The position numbers and the translations under genes are program-made. Positions 22,646 to 36,399 of a stretch of DNA of 64,000 nt are shown here, one piece after another. The stretch's first letter is position 1. Every line of letters starts with the position of its first letter. Source of the DNA: Theropithecus gelada (Eukaryota; Chordata; Mammalia; Primates; Cercopithecidae); the NCBI RefSeq assembly GCF_003255815.1, contig NC_037673.1, forward strand, positions 7,544,070-7,608,069. Direction: 5' to 3'. A model generated the notes under the pieces. The model saw nothing but the letters and a program-made list of their open reading frames with translations, had not been told where the DNA came from and made no database searches.

Positions 22646-25439
22646 GGGTAGCTGGTAGTCTTACTTGTGCCTCCACACAAGGCTGCAAGGAAACCTGAAG
22701 AGACGTGAAAGGCTGCATCCAACCTCCCCTCTCACAGCAGTGGATGAAGGGAATTCTTTTGGACTAGGTAAACCAAATAGGATTTTCTCATTCGTTTGAT
22801 GATTTCCCTTAAAATCCGTAGGGAGCATTGTGATTTCCCCTTCTGTTGTACCCACATCATCTCCTTTTGTAATTAAAGTTTCTTCCTACTAGTTTGCCTG
22901 TACTCCCAGGGCCTCTGATTGAACTGGGGTCAAGAATCCATCAGCTCCTCAGATGAGTCAGCGAAAGTCCTGAAGTGAAGCATCGTGAATGACTCACACA
23001 GCGCTCATGGCCCCTCAGAACTGGGCTCCCGGAGGTGAGGAGGAGAAAGAGCAACGCGTTTTACAAGGAGCTCCCACATTCTGTAGGAAGAGGTCTTGAG
23101 AACTTTCCAAGTGAACTTCCAGGACAATTGAAATGGGTTTGGCTACATGTGATTCCAACATGAGTGCTGTGTGGTCACTCCAGGAATCTGGATGGTAAAT
23201 TCTCTCTTGGGATGCTGGAGCGTTTTGAGTTAATCAGAATTCTTGCTGCCACGTGAGCAGACTACGGTGGCACTGACCTGTCCCCTGATCATTCATGAAC
23301 CTCTCAGTCCCCACCATCACATGGCTGGCCTATGCCAACCGTCTTCATCATCCTCCGTTCCTCCCAATACTTGCCGTCCACCTGTGAGAGTGTAACGATT
23401 TGAAAATTCAGCTTACTTTATCATCACGAATGAGGAAGGTTACATCCAGAAATAGGTACAATAGCCACTTTTCGAACAAACTGCACATGGAACAAATGAA
23501 TACTAATTCAGACTTTTGGAATATGAGGAATTTAGCTGAAGAAGGTCTTTCAGGAACTCTGATGAATGTACCTCTCTGTGATAATCAGAAATCTACTTAT
23601 ATGTCTACAGAACTTCACGGGGTAATACTTGGTAACATTCTAAGTGTCTCTTCACTGGAAATGAAGCGTTTGCTGAGTTTCTTGAGTTTGTTATTGTAAT
23701 AAATAATGCTTAGCTTCTCTTGAAAATATTATGACAAAAGCAGAAAAATAGAGTGGAAGAAGTAGAAAAATGTTTGCCAATTCAGTTACTGGATGATAAG
23801 TTCTTATTGGAGTGAAGAATCTGTGGTAAAACACCATGGAAAAGCACATTTCAGCATCACAGAACCTTTGGAGAGAACTTGAGTCCTAACATAATAGTCT
23901 CTTTCTCAAAGTCTACTTATTGGGTATTTTTTTTTAACATTTTTTTTTCCAGGAGTTTAATAATAAAACGATTCTAGGGGAAAGAAGCAAATACTTCAAG
24001 CCACATCTCACAGAAACACCTCTTCTAACGCCTACTTTCTAGGTCTCGATCATTCTGATGAATTCCAGTGAATTCTAGGAGCCTTTATATTTTTCATCTC
24101 TCGTAATTTCCCGGTGCCCTAAGAATATGCTTAGTGCCTCCCCATGTTTCCGAGGCTTCAGAGGTGAAGAGTGATATATTGCAAGCACACTTCAAGCCGT
24201 GAGTGCCCATCTTTGCCAAAAATCGCATCCTTTAAAAGTAACAAAAATTACATATGGCAGAGTGACAATCCAGTCTATAATACAGGACCACAGCTGCAGG
24301 AGCCACGGGAAGCACTGCAGGTCACAGCGTGAAGTTGATGATTGTGTTTCACCAGTTTCCTCTAACAAGTGGATTATTTCCTTGAGCTTTTTTTTTTTTT
24401 CCCTTAAATAATAGTCTTATATTTTTGGAATAGTCTTATTTTTATTTGAAAAAGTCTTTAGGAATAGGACATCTTCTCACTTTTGATTGAGAATATTCAA
24501 GATGTTTAATTCGAGGTAACAGGCATTTTGTCTGAGAATCCATTCCCCTCATCCCCACCCCAGGAGTGCTTGGGTTAGTGGCATTTGATAAAATGAAGAA
24601 AATAAACATGACCACACAGTTATTCACCATGGATCTCCCGTATTCCTCTGTCTGAATAACACTGTGGAATTCTTGGAAGCAGCTTGTGTGTTTTAATCTT
24701 GCCTGGGGAAGCTCAGGTGTTGCACCCGGTTCACACCGGCAGAAGTTAAGGTAGACTGTGAGGCACCCCGCCTTGCTCCTGGTGCAGTTTCTGTGCCATT
24801 GCCAGTGGAGGGAGCGGAGCAGAGGCGCAGGCAGAATGAAGCATGGACGTGTTCTGCAGGTTGCTGCTAAACTCGTCTTACTCTGACTTTTGGATTTCAT
24901 GGCATTCCAGGGAGCTCCTTGCCATGCTGTTGGCCTGGAAGCCCACCTGTCTGGTCCGTAGTGACATCCTGAAGAGCCTGTAAAATAACCAACAACTTGT
25001 TTAGCTTTTGGATAGACTCCACACCTCCTCTTTGTCTGCAAAGAAAAATCTTGACTATTTATGGATGCCAATTAGGGGAAGTATTGAAAACAGTGAAATA
25101 TAATTAAAAACAACATGTATTTTTCATGTTACAAAAAATATTGAAAGAACTGATAATGAAAATTAGTATTTTATTTTCCATCTCCCCAGTGAAACTAATT
25201 TGTGGCAATCACCCCCTACCGAGGGCATTAGTGCTGTGTAAAGCTGGTTTTCTGGAGTCTGCTGGATCCATACAAAATGTGATTCCTGGTTTCCTCTGTT
25301 ACTTGTTGCACCCGAGCCAGGGAAGCAGGAGATGCTCAGCTCTCAGTGCTACCTTCCTGCCCACTAAGTTCACCCACCCTCATTTCCTCTGTATGGAGGC
25401 AACGGCATCCCAAGGTATGTCAAGGTAGCTGCAAGTAAG
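22646..25439. other. Unique sequence, no confirmed gene
   Basis: No repeat family recognised. It contains the longest open frame of the window on the minus strand (25071-24442, 209 codons), but that frame begins with TTG; its first ATG is about codon 58, leaving some 150 codons. No splice, homology or repeat evidence supports it, so no gene is called. Confidence 0.5.
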
Positions 25440-26255
25440 GGTTTTCATGATCCTCGTGGTCTCATTGATACAGACAGGAGACAGGAAAATACTGGGTAGA
25501 AGAGGGTGGGTCACCGGCAAATGCTCCACCCTCAAGCCTGGATACCTGTGGCCCTGAGAATAGGCATTCCTGTTTTTGTGCCCAAAAAGTTGCCTTTTGG
25601 CCCACCACACCTCCTATCCTATACCCATATAAACACTGAACCCCAGGCTCCAGAAGCAGATGAGGAGATGAGGAGACAAGCAGATGAACAGTAGAATGAT
25701 GCAGCAGAGAAAGAGAGAAGAGGAGGAGCATATGAACGCCGAGAGGAGCTCAGCTGGGGACGGTCAGAGAGGAGTTTAGCTGCTGGATAGTCAAACTCTA
25801 GGAGAAGATCCCACTCTATCCCCCTTCCAGCTCCCCATCCATCCTGCTGAGAGCCACCTCCACCACTCACTGAAGCCCCCACATTCACCACTCTTCAAGT
25901 CCCTACGTGACCCAATTCTTCCAGGATGCTGGGCAAGAGCTCGGGATACAGAAAGCTGTCACACTGGCCCTCTGCCCTTGCAGAAAGGCAGAGGGGGCAC
26001 AGAGCTGGTTAACACTTAAGTTGTCTGCAAGGCAGAGCTGAAAGAGCATTGTAACACTGGGGTTTTAGGCACCCACCCCAGATGCTATTGCGGGGCCAGA
26101 GCCCAAAGCACTTACCCCAGCTCCTGCACCTTCACGTCTGTGTGGTCCTCCTCCCGTAAGGGGGTTTGAGCTCACGGAGGTGGAACAGAGGGCAGCGCCC
26201 CTGTGAGGGATTGCATGCCTTGTGAGGGGAACCAGGGAACTCTCCTGTCTCATCA
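25440..26255 (+). mobile_element. Retroviral LTR-like block, family not resolved
   Basis: The order of signals resembles an endogenous retroviral LTR: a TATA-like catataaac at 25626-25634, a purine-rich segment, a possible decayed polyadenylation region near 25865-25885 ('cactcactgaagccccca'), then U5-like GC-rich sequence ending near 'ctcatca' at 26255. No target-site duplication could be assigned and the left end is approximate. A non-repeat CpG-poor region is the alternative. Confidence 0.4.
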
Positions 26256-26379
26256 TAACTGATCATTGGTAAGCATTTCAAAGTGTGATAACAACGTTCA
26301 TAGAGGTTCCCAAAAAGAAAAAAAAAGAGATAAATTTCTCACAAACAGATCCATAACCAAGACATCTTGATTTCTTCTA

Positions 26380-26690
26380 GATTTTGGTGATTATGAAAAA
26401 AAGCGGCTGTAAATATTTGCATGCCAGTGACATCATACATTTTTAAATCTGTTGGGGAAAACCAACGGGAGCCCTATTGCTGGTAAGGTTATGTTTAACT
26501 TGGTAGGAAAGTACTAAATTGTCTTCCAAAGAGGCTGTATGACTTTGCATTTCCACCAACAATGAATGGAGTTCCTGTTGCTCCACATCCTCACCGGCAA
26601 TTGGTATTGTCAATGTTTTGGAACTTAGTCATACTAGTGGGTGTGTAGTGGTGTGTCATTGTTGTTACCTTTTAAAATTATCAATTAGCA
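26380..26690 (-). mobile_element. Old L1 ORF2 3' fragment
   Basis: Reversed L1: 'ggtgattatgaaaaaaagcg', 'ccaccaacaatgaatggag', 'gttgctccacatcctcacc' and 'ttggtattgtcaatgttttg' in the expected antisense order. Strongly diverged. Confidence 0.8.
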
Positions 26691-29658
26691 GAAGAGCAAT
26701 TGGTTTAGAACAATTTTAGCTATATTCTAAGCTATATTCTCACCAGTGTGGAAGAACTTTTGTTTTCCTATGACTCTATAGCTTTTGCTCATGTTTTCAT
26801 GCCTCACACTCCTCCTCTTGCTATTACATGAACCGTCATGTGGAGGGCATATGCCGTGCTATCTACCACCTCTACTGGAACCTCTTTTATGACATATCTC
26901 TTCTTTCGACTGGAATGTTTGGGGTTCCTGCCAAAACTTTCTGGGGACACTTGTCACAGTTATAATTTCTGTATAACTTTTTAATTTTCTTTTTATCTTT
27001 CTTTTTACTAAAAGAAATGCAATTAAAGATCAATACTTTTAAACTTCACCAAGTAATTTAATCCCTCTAAGAGGAACCTGTTGTCAAATGACATTAATCA
27101 CAGTTTAATTTGTATGGTTGTTTCTGAATACAGTTGAAGACTGGCTGGTTTTCATGAGAAAGCTGGCTTTAGTCTTACATTTAAATTCTCTGAAAGTGAC
27201 TCCCAGTGCTCTTCAGGGTCCTTTCTTGAGGTTAGACTCATCACCATCTAATATTGATAGTGCACTGACAGTTTACAGGAAGGAGAAGGACAGAATTCCT
27301 GCACACTGCACAGTATGTGGCCTTCCCCATAGCTCCAGGGACATGTGGCTTTGGTGAAACTTGGGGCTTTGTCACCTCTGAATGATGTGGACTCAGTGAA
27401 TTCTAAGGAACTCAGGGACACTGGGGCAGGCTCCGCCACACAGAAGAGCCACAGTCTCCAGGCTCAAGGTGTTCCCTCCGGAACTCCGCATTCCACTCCG
27501 AGTATATTTCCATGCTGCTGCTTCTTGTGACTTACATGAGGCATCTCAGCTTCTTCATGTTTGTAGGGATGTTTCCCTAAGCCTGTTTAAGTAGATTCTC
27601 GCTAGAATTAGCATGCATATTGAAGTGAAAAAGAACATTTAATAAATGTGTGTGTGTGTGTGTGTAGGGCTGAGGCTCTAGAGGAACTGAAAGGAGATTA
27701 TAAACAGTGAATGCGTGTGAGGGCATCCCTGCTGGGGAGAAACCTCTGTCCCTAGAGAAGGTCCTTTCATATTCATGTGGTCTGGGATGAACCAGGGGTC
27801 TGGCTCCCTCGGCTCACAGGTGACACCAAGAGAAAAGAAGCAAATGGAGGAAATGGTCAGAGAAGTGGGTGACGTGAAAGGCAGGACCTGGTCACCCCAG
27901 CGAGTGCTATGAACAGTTCCCAGGGACCATGACCACTGGACACGTCCATGGGTCTGACCCTTGGACTCTGCGAGGATCAAGTGCCCAGAGTGCCAGAGTT
28001 TTAGCTAAGAGTGTCCTTAACTCCTTATTTATCAGCAAAAGGATGAAAATCACGGGAGTCAAAGCTTGTTTTGCTGAATGTTCCCACTGGAGTGTCTGGT
28101 GGAATTAGTGGGTCATGCCATCAAAGTCATGAACAAAGTCTCAGCAGGGGTCTCCGTGTCCCCACCTGGCCATCTAAGGGGATACATTGGCATACAATTG
28201 AATATCAAAGGAAATTTCACCTCAAAATATGTCGTCTATACTCGGCTAATCATTTTCTGTGAATACTTTCTTAACGCACACTGAAGGTGCAAGCTTGATC
28301 ATGTTTGGATTTACAGATATCCTTAGGACAGTTGAAAATGTTTTTCTAACTTTCAGAACAAATCAGGAACATTTCTTTAACACTGTCACACCACTTCCTG
28401 CACGAATTTGGCCCCATGGCTGTCAACTTTCTTTAGCTCCAGGGTGTCTTTTACGGTTCCTTGTTTTTGTGTGTGTGTGTGCATGGATTTTTAGAGTATC
28501 TTTATTGCTTTTACCTGAGTTCAGCATTACTGCCTCAAAAGATGGTTATGGGGTACAAAACAGCAGGTAACAGGTACCACTAGCAGATATGATGAACTGC
28601 ATCTGACTCAAATTGTTCTCCATTTGGGAGGCTCACGCTTTAATCCCACAGCTCTAGTAGCACATTTCTGCATAAGTAGAGTATTCCAATGGCAACCTTA
28701 AATCAATTCATGTGGAAAACCTTTGTCATTCTTTTTAAAATGATTGCATTGGTTCTGTCCAGTACATCTATGCGTTCATGGTGTACTTTGTGATTTCTCT
28801 GGACACAACATGGTCAATATTTGATTACCAATCAGCAGATCATCTATGTCAGACGCCAGAAAAACATTCTGAGTCCCCTGCTTCTCTGATCAGTAGGTGT
28901 GAAATGGGGGAAATAGAGTAATAGTCACTTGACCTGAGAAATGCACAGACCGTAATGTTAAATATTGGACAATGCGTTGTCATGTTAGATACAATATTTG
29001 CAGACAAGGCACCATTTTAGAATATATTTCTGCTGTGCTTCTCCATCCAGGTCATGAATAATAATAGATTTATAGCTGATTTAAGAAATGTTTGTAACTC
29101 AATAAATACTGAACTAAAGCATTCAAATTATCTGCTTTGAAACTATAAGACCAAAGAAGATATATTGTTCTAATCCTAATTCTCTTCTTTTTGGATACTG
29201 AAAAGCAATGAAGGTGATGCATTCTCCCAGCCTGATTGCCTCTCTGCAATGTTGAAGTGTTGGCAGTGATTTCTAAAATGGCAATATTTTATACACTTTT
29301 TAAATGAGCTTAATATTAAAATGAATTATACATTTCTCTGAGCAGATGGAACAATGTTTTAGTCAATTTTATTCTAGTTTATTTTCAGAAATTTGGTATA
29401 AAAACATCAGGAATAAAAACCTGCTCTCTCCTGAAAATATGGTTCCTGTAGAAAAGTGACTTAGAGATTAATAAAAACCTAATTTAGAGATTGACACCAA
29501 TTGTACAGTTACTAGTAAATGTCATATCATATAGTCTTTTCTAAAGATCATATTCGCTCATCCACTAAAAAATCAAGCTTATTACTCATGATAAAAGTTG
29601 ATATCAGATCTAGTTCAGATAAACTTATTGTACTATGTTGACAAGATAAAGCTAGCTA
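26691..29658. other. Unique sequence with one (TG)n
   Basis: No gene or confirmed repeat over about 3 kb except the microsatellite at 27647-27665 and a shorter TG run near 28470-28480. Confidence 0.5.
27647..27665. repeat. (TG)n microsatellite
   Basis: Nine to ten TG units. Confidence 0.95.
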
Positions 29659-29673
29659 GTCAAGAACACTTTC

Positions 29674-29959
29674 TTTTTTTTGAGACGGAGTCTCGCTCTG
29701 TCGCCCGGACTGGAGTGCAGTGGCGCGATCTCAGCTCACTGCAAGGTTCGCTTGCTGGGTTCATGCCATTCTCCTGCCTCAGCCTCCCAAGTAGCTGGGA
29801 CTACAGGTGCCCGCCACCTCGCCCGGCTAATTTTTTGTATTTTTAGTAGAGACGAGGTTTCACCATTTATAGGATAGTCTCAATCTCCTGACCTTGTGAT
29901 CTGCCCACCTCGGCCTCCTAAAGTGCTGGGATTACAGGCGTGAGCCACCGCGCCCGGCT
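29674..29959 (-). mobile_element. AluY-type Alu
   Basis: Full-length reversed Alu with little divergence and Y/Sc-type text ('ctcctgaccttgtgatctg'). A perfect 15-bp target-site duplication, gtcaagaacactttc, lies at 29659-29673 and 29960-29974. The open frames at 29598-29877 are Alu-derived. Confidence 0.97.
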
Positions 29960-29974
29960 GTCAAGAACACTTTC

Positions 29975-32354
29975 ACACCAGAAAAACAGAAAAATAGTAC
30001 AAATTCTTTATACAGTGCTAGTGGCAAAAAACCACTCTACGATATTTATTAAACTAAAATGTAGGTCAGACAAGAAATTGTATTCCACCTCTTATTTAAT
30101 TAGTCATCACAGGTCAGCTGTTCAAATGTGCTCCCTTTCTTTCTCAACTGTTTGGCAATTTGATGCTATGTAACGTGAAACACTTAAAATGGCTCAATGT
30201 TAGATAAAGAGTCATAAGGTAAGAGGGCGATCTGGATTCTGGAAAATCCGAACTCTCCTTCTAATCGGTTGCTAAGCGGATCACATTGCTGGCTTTCCTC
30301 TCTGTAAGTGTAGACAGCTGAACTTCCTACAAGAATTTGCTAGTGCCTTGTTTAAGGTGATGGTTTATCATTTCACCTGGATGTTACTGGTTTCAATTAG
30401 AAGCAGAGGATTGATTGGATGTACTTTAAAGAAAATTGATTTTATAATTTCCTTTGAATTCAGAATAGAAAATGAACAATGAAGCCATCAGCACTCTCCA
30501 CCATAGTGCCAGAAGAGCTGCAGGGGGTATTGAGAATTTAGGTTAATCCAGTCTTCAGCATCCCATTGTATTCAGCATAGAATACAATGTCACTCTAATT
30601 TTACACCTTCCCAAAACAAACAAATGAATAAACAAACAAACAGCTTCCAAAACCACTGCAGTGTTTGACACTAGGAATGTCAGCATGATGACTATGGAAA
30701 CTGGAATGTGTACCGTTTCTCTTCAGACAAGTCCATAGGTCCAGAAAAAAGCAGACACAGGCTGGTGACAGCTGGCACAGATAAGGTGCAGGGCTAAATG
30801 AGAGTCACCTAGAGCATTGCCTGATTTTTATTTTTTAAAGTCAATTTCAAACTGCTTCACAAATCTACAGAAGAGCTCACCCTTAGTTTTACTTTCTCCT
30901 AATGCGGTGACTGTTGACCAACATCAAACTTGAACTTAGGCACTTTTAAAAGTGATACACTAAACTTCAATCTGAGCATCTGGATTCAACACTGAAATTC
31001 TCTATCACCTGCAAAAATATGTGTAAATTCAGTCCAATGTGGAATTCTTTGAGATGTGTGACAACACCCTTGTGTTATACCACTTCATGTGACTTCTGAA
31101 GATATCATGAAATGCTAAATGCCTCTTTCTGTGTTAAATTTCTGTTGCCTATTTTGTGATGTAACTATTTGGAATAGTTTCATTTTGTCATTGGATGTTC
31201 TCCAAAGCCAAATTCGACCCTTGATAAATGTGTGAGAAGTTACTGACCTCCCTTGTCTCAAAAATTATTTGAAAAATTCAGTCTATTAACCCCAATAAAC
31301 CTTTCACTGAATGAGATAGCTTTGCCTTTGTCCTCTATTTAAGTGAAAAAATACAATTTTGTTGCCCGGTTTGAATGCTGAGTTTTCTCACTGGTTCTTT
31401 GGGCACAACATACATTTTCCCAGTTCTGAAAATCTTGTTTTTATAGTTATTCAATATCTTGCTGTTAGACATGAGAAATATAAATTTTTCGTGGTCGTCA
31501 CTTTTATCTCTTCTGTCCATCAATTTACTGGTCAATGCTCCCTGAGAACTGTCCAGGTCTATATCTCAGATTGTTGCTTAATGACACCTGACAGAAACAC
31601 TGTTTCCAGAAATCAGTTTAAGACACAAATTGTTACAGCCCAGGCAGGGAGCTCATTACCTGCCACATACCATCAATTATGGAAGTCAGAGAAGGGGTGG
31701 GTGGGGTTACCCAACCAATTAGTGGAAATCAGCTCACACCTGCTTCAAACTTCAACTAGGAGGAAAGCAACCCTGTTTGTAAGAGAACATTAGCTGCTAT
31801 CATAGAGGTGAAAACATCGTGTTCTCCACTGCTGTTAGTGAACTGCCAGTTTCTGGATCCCAAACCTATTTGTCTTAAAAAACAAATTAATAGCTCATAG
31901 TGCAGCAATTCTTCCTTTTGCACCCCCTTCATCTCTATCTGGTTAATATTTTAGGAAGAAAAGTAAGAAAATTCTAATGTTTTTGTCTCATTTAATTGTA
32001 GGTGAGCTTTGAAATTAATCGTACCATTTAGGAAAAATTTTAATAGCATTTTACTTTGCATAGACTCAAAGTCCCCTGTCTCCCCAGGTGTGCTAAGGCA
32101 TGATTACTACTTGAAGATCCATGTTAACCTTTAAGAAGGGCATTCATCAGAGCCAGACTGCACATGAACTCTGGGCAAAGCCCTGGAAAGTGTTCTGTGT
32201 GATCTTCAGATGCTAAGGCCCCTTGAGGGGAGGCCCTCATGGCGCCAACTGAATGGGAGCACCCAGCTTCATGATCATTCTGTGATGTCCATGGCAATAG
32301 GGAATGTGTGACAGGGAAAGCTGGCCAGGTTTTCCATTTATAAGGAGTTGGTGT
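29975..32354. other. Unique sequence, nothing recognised
   Basis: Contains a short (AAAC)n-like run near 30614-30640. The 144-codon open frame at 31359-31793 starts with TTG and has no other support. Confidence 0.5.
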
Positions 32355-32359
32355 CAAAT

Positions 32360-32770
32360 TGATATGGTTTGGATCTTTGTCCCCACCAAATCTCGTGTCA
32401 AACTGTAATCCCCAATGTTGTACGTGGGGCCTGGTGGGAGATGACCAGATCATTGTTGTGGGGGCTGGGGGCAGGGTCCTTCATGAATCCCTTGGTGCTG
32501 TTCTCATGATAGGGGCTCTCACGAGCTCTGGTTGTTTAAAAGTATGTGGCTCCCTGCTCTCTCTCTTGCTCCTGCTCTGGCCATGTAAGATGTGCCTACT
32601 TCCCCTTCCCATTCCACCATGATTATAAGTTTCCTGAGGCCTCCCCGGAAGCAGAAGCCACTATACTTCCTGTACAGCTTGCAGAAATGTGAGCCAATTA
32701 AACCTCTTTTCTTTATAAATTACACAGCCTCAGGTATTTCTTTATAGCAATGCAAGAATGGAGAAATACA
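32360..32770 (+). mobile_element. MST-type (MaLR) solo LTR
   Basis: Plus-strand LTR from 'tgatatggtttggatct' to 'gagaaataca', with MST landmarks ('gtttaaaagtatgtggctcc', 'cttcctgtacagcttgcag', 'aattaaacctcttttcttta'). The 5-bp flanks are caaat (32355-32359) and cagat (32771-32775), one mismatch. MSTC/D is likely. Confidence 0.93.
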
Positions 32771-32775
32771 CAGAT

Positions 32776-34690
32776 CCTCTTGAGGAATGGTGTATTGAGT
32801 TGGGTTATAGTCACCTTCTCTCCAGCACACTGAATTCCATTCTTTTTTGCATAAACTTGCTTTGTTTTGACTGAATTGCTGCTATCAATCACCACACATA
32901 GAATACAAACATGTCTGACTAAGGAAAATCACTCCTTTGAGTGAGAGCTTTATTTCAATATTCATAATCCCTTTAAAAATATTACGTACACTCATACATA
33001 CGTGTGTGCACAAAGGCCCTCTTGAAAGGAAGGCGACAAGAAAAGAAAAGAAAATGTCCAAACCTACAGTTATATGAGCTAAAGAAGCAAGCATATTATA
33101 GTGATTAAACTATATCTTAAACTCCAGGTAATAAAATATTGACATTCTGAAGAATTTGAATAACAGCTTACATTTTTTTCTGTCAGTTTAGAGGTGAATT
33201 GGGATGAAGAAGTGTGTCCTGACACAATGTGCTTTTTGGCAATTTTTTTTTGAAACTTCCTTTGCAACTCTAGTGATCTGTGTTCTGAAATGATGGTTTC
33301 ATGTGATGCTTTTACATGTAAATTTTAATAGAATCTGCTTCATTTTTTCCCTAAATACAATTTGAAATATAATCTAAAATTTCTGTCTGTACCTACTTGA
33401 AATATATAATGTAAGTTTCCATTTAAATTTTCTCCTGTAGCCCAGCTTATTCAGGATAGCAAAAATGGTTGCGTGCACTCGCTGCATTACGGTAAAAGTC
33501 AAATATAAGAGGAAATCATTCTTAAGATAATATCTAGACTAGTTTTATTTTTCTGGAATACACTTGATTTATGATTTCTGTAGGACATATAAAAAGAAAA
33601 TCTGAAATTGCTTTTCTCTCATTAGTTGGTTTATCATAAACTTCCTTGTGGAAACATGAGGTTCTCACTGTACCCCGGAAATCATAGTTAGAACCAGGAA
33701 ATGATCACATAATTCCGGGCATTGCAGAGCTCTTAAAGTTTCTGTAAAAGAATTTGTGGACTCACGGGACAGCCACGTCTCTGAGAAGGGGAGAACTGGA
33801 CAGGGGAGAGAGTTGGAAAGGTTGTCAGAATGCTAAAGGAAGAGGTTCTCCTTGTTCCTAGCCCAGGGGAGAGAGATGGGTATAAACAGAAAGGATTCAA
33901 AGAAGATCAAATGTAATTTTTTTAGCTTGTTCAATGCATGCAAGATTTCTGTTATTCTGTTTTTCTTTCTTAAATATGCAGTAACTACCTCTGGACTTTT
34001 TTCAACAAACCAGTAGTTCTGTCTTTCTAAATTTTGGTGATGGCTCAAAGGCTTTCTAGATAGAAACATGGGCATGTCCTCTGTAGCTCTGGAGCCTGTA
34101 TCTGAGTTCCCAAAGAAAGATTTGGGTTTTCTGTACAAGTTCTCTCCTAAAATGTTTAAAATAATAAATTTATCTACTAAAATGATAAAAAAAAATAGGT
34201 TGAGAGATTTTAGGCCTGTTCTACACAAGAAAACAAGGAGGGTTGGGAACACTTTTATATTTAACTCTTATATGTTAACATGTGATAGTTCTATAGGTCT
34301 CATAACTTTTGCTTTTAGATGAAGTAGTTGTATTTGACTTGATCATAAATGTTTTAAGTGATAAGAGACGCTATAAATCCTGAAAATTTCTATAATTAAA
34401 AAATCTCAATGCATTAATTAAACAACATTTTGTACTTCACACCATTAATTAAGTCAAAAAACCCAAGCCCATCCTTCAGAATTTAAATATCTTAACATTT
34501 TCCATTTTGGTGTGTTGAGTCAAGCTACAGAAAACACAGCTTTATTGTTCTTATCCAACATTTCAAATATCATCAACTCCTAGTAGAAAACTGCTAAGCA
34601 AATGAGTCTGCCAGTTCTAAAAATATGTCAAAACAGACATTGGCATTTTCCCATGATACAAGCAGTAATTTGAAAGAGTTTGTAGACTTT
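32776..34690. other. AT-rich unique sequence
   Basis: No repeat or gene recognised. The 139-codon minus-strand frame at 34252-33833 starts with GTG and is not supported. Confidence 0.5.
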
Positions 34691-34691
34691 A

Positions 34692-34760
34692 TCCTTCCTT
34701 CCTTCCTTCCTTCCTTCCTTCCTTCCTTCCTTCCTTTCTTCTTCCTTCTTTCTTTCATTT
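34692..34760 (+). repeat. (CCTT)n microsatellite
   Basis: About eleven clean ttcc units followed by a degenerate ttct tail. The frame at 34625-34894 with repeated PSFL is an artefact of it. Confidence 0.95.
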
Positions 34761-35928
34761 GCAATTTATTGTTGATAGAATGTAGAAGTGATATATATCG
34801 GCCCCTTCAGGGTTTTGGCCAGTGGGAGGGGAGGGTGATAAGGTGGAGGAAGCTGACTCTGACAGGTGGTGAAGGAAATGGGCAGGGGTTCTGAGCTGGG
34901 TAGTGGCCACTGATGGGGACAAAATACACATCCAGTGAGTTCCTAGAGCTCAGGGCTCCCAGATGTCATGTAGTTCATTCTACTGCTCACCATTCACAGG
35001 GCCTTTCAGAGATTATCACCTCCTTAACCCTTGCAGTCCTTCGAAGCCCTCACTCTTGCCCTACAATCCTTGCTGTCTTCTTCCTCTCTTGCCCGGCCCT
35101 CTCACCTTTGTATTCCCAGTATTGAAATGAATGAATGGCTTTGCAGTAGGTCAATGCAGTCTAAGAGCTGTCTATGGTCATCAGGTTGGGAGTGAAAACT
35201 GAGAATGCATCACCTTTTTCATAAGGCTCTCCTGACCTATTGGGGTCAAAAGATACAGTCTAAATTAAACCTTGTACTCTCTGGGGTGTCTCCACCCAGA
35301 AACATTCCTGGCAAAGCATTTTCCTTCTGTTTTTTTCTTGATTTGCTCTTTTACTCAACCCCCAGAAGAGTGTCAGTAATAGCCCTGTGGATGCTGATGC
35401 ACTTCTTGCCAAGGCTGGAATGGGGAATCTCATTTGGGAGGATGGGAGAAGCAGAGGAGATTCACCTAAGCCATTCAGGACTTGTGAGGCCTGTGCCCAA
35501 GCACCATCAAGTCAGGACATGTGGATGGCCATGGGGCTATCATGGTCCACTCTGATTCACCCACTAACTTGAACCTGAGCCTCCTCCTCTGGAGGCTTCA
35601 ATCGTGGACAGCAGCTCCTTCTAGAGGGGTCCAGCCTGTGTGTGTCTTTTTCTACATCTTCTCCAGCTGTGATAGCACAGTGTGGAATCAACCGTGCATG
35701 CTGACTGTGCCAGAGCAGAGATTGTAGTGAGGAAGGGTACAGTCCTCCTCCTCCTCCCACATCTGTCCTAAGGGCAGTCCAGTGCAAAACTTTCTGCCTG
35801 CTGGACAAGTCTGCATGACACATAGGCTGCAGGGAGCGTAATCTGAGTTGTAATGGATATTTCCTAATTAAGTAGCCCCTAGTGCCTAATCTTCCTTAGA
35901 GATATTTGAACTCCATGACCTTGGATAA
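34761..35928. other. Unique sequence, nothing recognised
   Basis: Open frames of 60-116 codons overlap on both strands and show no recognisable protein. Confidence 0.5.
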
Positions 35929-35947
35929 GAAATTGAATAGAACTCTT

Positions 35948-36244
35948 TTTTTTTCTTTCTTTGAGACGGAGTCTGGCTCTGTCACCCAGGCTGGAGTGCA
36001 GTGGCGCGAACTCGGTTCACTGCAAGCTCCGCCTGCCAGGTTCACACCATTCTCCTGCCTCAGCCTCCCAAGTAGCTGGGACTACAGGCACCTGCCACCA
36101 TGCCTGGCTAATTTTTTGTATTTTTAGTAGAGACGGGGTTTCACCATATTAGCCAGGATGGTCTCGATCTCCTGATCTCGTGATCCACCCGCCTCGGCCT
36201 CCCAAAGCGCTGGGATTACAGGCTTGAGCCACCGCGCCTGGCCT
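35948..36244 (-). mobile_element. AluY/Sc-type Alu
   Basis: Full-length reversed Alu with a perfect 19-bp target-site duplication, gaaattgaatagaactctt, at 35929-35947 and 36245-36263. Low divergence and 'tctcctgatctcgtgatcca' place it among the younger Alus. Confidence 0.97.
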
Positions 36245-36281
36245 GAAATTGAATAGAACTCTTAAAATTTTACCCCAGAAA

Positions 36282-36398
36282 AGATACTTTTCTGAAAATT
36301 CAGTCATTTGTCGTATGTATGTGAAAAGTAAAACTTTGCAGAGCTTAAACAAATATGTTAATTACTAGCTACCCTACTCTTCACTTGGCAGGCTTAAA
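36282..36398 (+). repeat. 120-bp direct repeat, copy 1
   Basis: 'agatacttttctgaaaattc' through 'ctaccctactcttcact' to 'aggcttaaat'. A copy over 90 percent identical by eye is at 38621-38737. Confidence 0.95.
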
Positions 36399-36399
36399 T

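Noticed and set aside
24442..25071. Longest open frame in the window, 209 codons, minus strand.
   Set aside because: It starts with TTG, and the first ATG leaves about 150 codons. No domain, repeat, splice or promoter evidence supports it, and one frame of this size is not surprising by chance in 64 kb.
29598..29877. Frames reading like LSLPSSWDYR, also at 35906-36152, 40261-40512 and 55333-55614.
   Set aside because: Standard translations of antisense Alu sequence, not host genes.
31359..31793. 144-codon plus-strand frame.
   Set aside because: TTG start, no recognisable protein, ordinary AT-rich composition.
33833..34252. 139-codon minus-strand frame.
   Set aside because: GTG start and no recognisable protein.
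34625..34894. Frame with a repeated PSFL motif.
   Set aside because: Translation of the (CCTT)n microsatellite.
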